Translations under genes and position numbers: made by a program | The notes under the pieces: model-generated | The model's database searches: none | Told to the model about the DNA's origin: nothing | What the model saw: the letters and a program-made list of their open reading frames with translations, nothing else | Shown: positions 61,093-64,000 of the stretch, in pieces | Layout: every line of letters starts with the position of its first letter | Position numbering within the stretch: the stretch's first letter is position 1 | Assembly (NCBI GenBank): GCA_000173575.1 | Contig: ABYL01000020.1 | Coordinates: 1-64,000, forward strand | Direction: 5' to 3' | DNA: 64,000 nucleotides | From: Burkholderia sp. H160 | Lineage (GTDB): Bacteria; Pseudomonadota; Gammaproteobacteria; Burkholderiales; Burkholderiaceae

Positions 61093-62375
61093 GTAGGGCG
61101 CTGGGACAGGGGTTGTGAGGCCCGCTGACCCACGGCGCCTGCCTTGCGCGGTCCGCGCGGGTCAGACCTGAATACGGGAGCCCCCAGCGGACGCGCGGCG
61201 ATCAGCATCGAGATGACCAGAGTAAGAATCAGAACGTTCGACGGCGTGACCAGCCGATGCTCGGTTGCCGACATCACCAGCAGGCAAACCGACGAAATCT
61301 CCACGAAGCGGAACGCCGCGAAATGGCGGCCACCCTCGACCAACGCGGCGAACGCCGCACCCTGCTTGCTCCACTCGATCAGTTTCCAGTAAAACGCGAG
61401 CATCAGCGCCAGGCCGACCACGCCGAGCTCGGCGAGGATATTCAGGTACGAGTTGTGAGCATGCGAGTCGCTGTGCTCGATCACGACGTCGGACGGCACG
61501 GCGAACAGATGGAAGTACGAGGCGATGCTGCCGATATGGTCGTCGAAGGAGCCGAACCCGAGACCGACGATCGGGCTCTGCTCGAAATACGCGAGCGCTC
61601 GCGGCCACAGCCACTCATAGCGAATGTTGAGGTTGGCGAGCTTGGCGTCCTGATTGTGAATCGAGAACGTATAGCCCATATAGTCGACGGTCGGGTCGGT
61701 ATGGTAAATCGCCACCGCGAACGACGCGACCAGCATCACGCCGATCGCCGACCCGAGCATCCAGCGCTTGCGGCCAAAGTACAGATACGGCAGCACGATC
61801 GCGGCGCCAAGCAGTGAGCCGCGACTATAGGTGGAAAACAGCATCAGCGCATTAAGGGCGAGCAGCGCGATCAGCAGCCTGCTGCGCTTTTGCAGGTAGC
61901 AGGCCACGCCGAGACAGAACAGCATCGCGAAGAAGCCGCCGGCTGCATTACGGGCGATGAAGTAGCTGCCGAAGCTGTCGTCGGGGTGAGTGAAGATGCT
62001 GAGCAGGCCGTTTTCGATGATGTAGTACGCGTACATCGGCAAGTTGATAAGGACCGCGAACGTGAAAAACGCGCGCAGTACCTTGTTCATGTCCCAGCGG
62101 TGCGCATACACGCAACCGGCAAAAATTGGCGCATAGGAGATGAAAAAATTGCCGTCTCGCCGATAGAAATCGAATTCGAGAAACGACTGCGGATCGTAAA
62201 ACAGCGTCGAGACGATCGCGAGCGCTGTGAAAGCCGTCAGCGGCGTCATGAACGGGGGGTAACTGCGGCCGTAAAAGCGCCATGCGCACAACAGCAGCGG
62301 GATAAAGCCGATCGCACTGATGGGCACCAGATTGGTGACCGTCAGGAACAGTGCGAGTAGCGAAATATAGGCCAT
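61068..62375 (-). CDS. wzy: O-antigen polymerase/ligase-family membrane protein (Wzy-like)
   Basis: A 435-residue protein with about ten to twelve hydrophobic helices and one large periplasmic loop. The loop contains IVGLGFGSFDDHIGSIASYF and ending SHNSYLN-type residues (HSDSHAHNSYLNILAELGVVG), the signature of the O-antigen ligase/polymerase family. In a cluster with Wzx and Wzc it should join repeat units in the periplasm. It is on the strand opposite to the other genes. The start at 62375 has GGAG six bases upstream; an upstream in-frame extension of 25 codons is Arg-rich and disregarded. Confidence 0.8.
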   Translation of the reverse strand: MAYISLLALFLTVTNLVPISAIGFIPLLLCAWRFYGRSYPPFMTPLTAFTALAIVSTLFYDPQSFLEFDFYRRDGNFFISYAPIFAGCVYAHRWDMNKVLRAFFTFAVLINLPMYAYYIIENGLLSIFTHPDDSFGSYFIARNAAGGFFAMLFCLGVACYLQKRSRLLIALLALNALMLFSTYSRGSLLGAAIVLPYLYFGRKRWMLGSAIGVMLVASFAVAIYHTDPTVDYMGYTFSIHNQDAKLANLNIRYEWLWPRALAYFEQSPIVGLGFGSFDDHIGSIASYFHLFAVPSDVVIEHSDSHAHNSYLNILAELGVVGLALMLAFYWKLIEWSKQGAAFAALVEGGRHFAAFRFVEISSVCLLVMSATEHRLVTPSNVLILTLVISMLIAARPLGAPVFRSDPRGPRKAGAVGQRASQPLSQRPTHGVTSAR

Positions 62376-63014
62376 TGCAACTCCAGAAAGACGGATGGCG
62401 CGCCGGTTGGGGGTGTACCCATGCGCTGGGCGATGGCGAGGTTGGGACAAGCGGAAAACGCACGGTGTGGCCGCACGGGATCACGTCGTATAACTTTGAC
62501 ATGAATGCCACGGCACGTTCATTAAACGGTAGCACGTGTCACTGCATTTTTTCAACCATGCGCATCCCCTGCAATAGAAGTGCAAGCTCGTTCGCAAGTT
62601 TGCGAAAACAGGTCCCCGAGCGCCGCCAAAACTTCCTCGCTTCGCGCCACATGCGCCGCGGCACAATGCGGCCTCACTATGATTGAACTCATCGGGGCAC
62701 GACGGCGACCAGATCCGATGCACGTCGTTGCCGCATTCGTTCTTTCATTTCAATCGTTTTCCGGTCGTCGTTGTCGTGCAGACCACTGCGATCCGGCCAG
62801 TCAGTTTCCGTACTTTCCGATCGAGCCGGATTCGGCGTCGGCGTATGCGTCTTTTCACTGCGAACTGAACGACTGGCCTGGTCCGTCTGACGCGGACGTC
62901 CCTGTCAACAAAATCATATGAGACGGTATTTGTGACAATCGCGGCGCACCGCGTGATGCGGTGTCGTTCAGGGAGAAGCGTTCCCAGGCCGGTTTCAATG
63001 CGAAGGAGTTAGCG
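62376..63014. other. Divergent intergenic region between wzy and manC
   Basis: About 640 bases that should contain promoters for both genes. Frames such as 62580-62921 (+) and 62481-62723 (-) show no ribosome-binding site and no protein character. A long hairpin or known RNA element was not seen. Confidence 0.45.
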
Positions 63015-64000
63015 ATGGGCAAGGTTACGGCGGCAGCAGCCGCGACGGATGTCGAAACGATACGGCAGGACTCTGCCGAGGCGGAGTATCCGCTGCTCGT
63101 GCAGGTGATTCTCGCTGGCGGTGCCGGCACCCGGTTGTGGCCAGTGTCGCGCGAACAGTTTCCCAAGCAACTGATCGACGTGATTGGCAATCAGACTTTG
63201 TTGCAGGCGACCATGGGGCGCATGGCGGGTTTTGAAGGCGCATGGAGCGTCGCGGCCGATCCCGTGATTGTTTGCGGCACCGAGCATTATTTCGCCACTT
63301 ACGAACAGGCTCGCGAAATCGGCGTCAACGCCCGCATCGTGGTCGAGCCCGCGCGTCGCGATACCGCGCCGGCACTGACGCTTGCCGCGCTGGCGGCAAG
63401 CGCGGAAGACGAAGACGCGATCCTGGTGGCGATGCCCGCCGACCATGCGATAGCGAATCTCGAAGCGCTTCATCACGCGCTGGACATCGCGGCGACGCAT
63501 GCGCGCGACGGCGCGATCGTCACGCTGGGCGTGCCGCCAGAGCGGCCCGAGACGGGGTTCGGTTATATCCGCCTCGGCGATGCGTTGCCCGATGGTGCGC
63601 GCCGCATCGAGCGCTTCGTCGAAAAGCCCGCGGCGGAACTCGCGGCCCAGTACGTCGCGTCGGGCAATTACTGGTGGAATAGCGGCATCTTCGTCGTGCG
63701 TGCGTCGCTGTGGCTATCCATCGTCGAGCAGTTCCAGCCGGACATGCATGCGGCTTGCGTTGACGCGTGGCGCGACGCGAAGAAGACCGAGGAATGCATC
63801 ATGCCGGACTCCGACGCGTTTCTGTGTTCTCCATCCGACTCGATCGACTACGCGGTGATGGAGCAGCTCGGCAAGGCGGATTCGGCGTTTTCCGGCGTGG
63901 TGGTGCCGCTCGAAGCGGGCTGGTCCGATCTCGGCTCGTGGGATGCGGTATGGCAAGCGATGGAGAAGGACGAGTGCGGTAATGCCGCGAGCGGCCGCGT
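63015..64000 (+). CDS. manC: Mannose-1-phosphate guanylyltransferase (3' end cut by the window)
   Basis: ManC makes GDP-mannose from mannose-1-phosphate and GTP, often fused to mannose-6-phosphate isomerase (type II enzyme, about 470-510 residues). The visible 328 residues contain the pyrophosphorylase motif GGAGTRLWP (35-43) with PVSREQFPKQ, MPADHAI, ETGFGYIRLG, FVEKPAAELA and NYWWNSGIFVV. No stop occurs before the window end, so the isomerase half and the true end lie outside. AAGGAG at 63003-63008 supports the ATG at 63015. It would supply the donor for mannose addition in this cluster. Confidence 0.88.
   Translation, partial: MGKVTAAAAATDVETIRQDSAEAEYPLLVQVILAGGAGTRLWPVSREQFPKQLIDVIGNQTLLQATMGRMAGFEGAWSVAADPVIVCGTEHYFATYEQAREIGVNARIVVEPARRDTAPALTLAALAASAEDEDAILVAMPADHAIANLEALHHALDIAATHARDGAIVTLGVPPERPETGFGYIRLGDALPDGARRIERFVEKPAAELAAQYVASGNYWWNSGIFVVRASLWLSIVEQFQPDMHAACVDAWRDAKKTEECIMPDSDAFLCSPSDSIDYAVMEQLGKADSAFSGVVVPLEAGWSDLGSWDAVWQAMEKDECGNAASGR

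Noticed and set aside
1-64000. tRNA, rRNA, CRISPR array, riboswitch, insertion sequence or phage gene
   Set aside because: No matching structure, repeat array, transposase or integrase was recognised by eye. A covariance-model and profile search would be needed to exclude small RNAs.

Overview
The window looks like a chromosomal segment of a high-GC betaproteobacterium of the Burkholderia/Paraburkholderia type. The grounds are strong G/C third positions with long antisense shadow frames, a PhaB-type acetoacetyl-CoA reductase, an OmpC-type burkholderial porin, DUF3597 and Na/Pi cotransporter genes, and dense solute-transport and aromatic-catabolism operons. No rRNA, tRNA, CRISPR array, transposase or phage gene was recognised. 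The taxon is inferred from gene content only.

Layout. 1-3445: tail of a methanol-dehydrogenase maturation operon (mxaACKL). 3695-6660: a small secreted protein, a GlxA-type regulator divergent from an isonitrile-hydratase-like DJ-1 protein, and a zinc-finger protein. 6880-8081: two gene fragments (a dihydroxyphthalate-decarboxylase-like 5' part and a lactonase 3' part) joined at a deletion scar. 8086-29961: about 22 kb that mostly suggests organosulfur scavenging. It holds an SsuABC-like system, tauABC, and a polar-amino-acid ABC system with an aspartoacylase-like deacetylase, a GNAT acetyltransferase, two flavin monooxygenases and a permease-ATPase fusion. A TauD-like dioxygenase, a second sulfonate/nitrate-type ABC system and methanethiol oxidase with a histidine-bearing membrane protein follow.

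29963-32738: a MarR regulator divergent from vanAB (vanillate to protocatechuate). 32778-41118: an AHL-acylase-like Ntn hydrolase, a Tlde1-like (DUF2778) toxin with a small membrane partner, phaB with an unknown protein, a Na/Pi cotransporter and small proteins. 41307-49633: a porin, then a tannase-family esterase with a coupled 36-codon leader, an aromatic-acid MFS symporter, a frameshifted ligJ, ligK and a cytoplasmic ModA-like protein. Together these suggest gallate/protocatechuate meta-cleavage catabolism. 49636-51696: an ATP-grasp protein and a second GlxA-type regulator. 52461-64000: a Wzx/Wzy exopolysaccharide cluster (tyrosine autokinase, three glycosyltransferases, a GH-like protein, flippase, polymerase, ManC cut by the window end).

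How the genes work together. The strongest system-level candidate is 13876-24898. Acetyltransferase + deacetylase + two flavin monooxygenases + an amino-acid ABC importer match the logic of the Bacillus subtilis ytmI and yxe operons, which salvage sulfur from S-alkylcysteines through N-acetylation, C-S oxidation and deacetylation. Here the deacetylase is of the aspartoacylase/AstE type and the only ATPase is fused to a permease. Other notable points are an internally deleted substrate-binding paralogue, a one-base insertion in an A run that breaks ligJ, a leader ORF whose stop overlaps the tannase start, and perfect repeats upstream of vanA.
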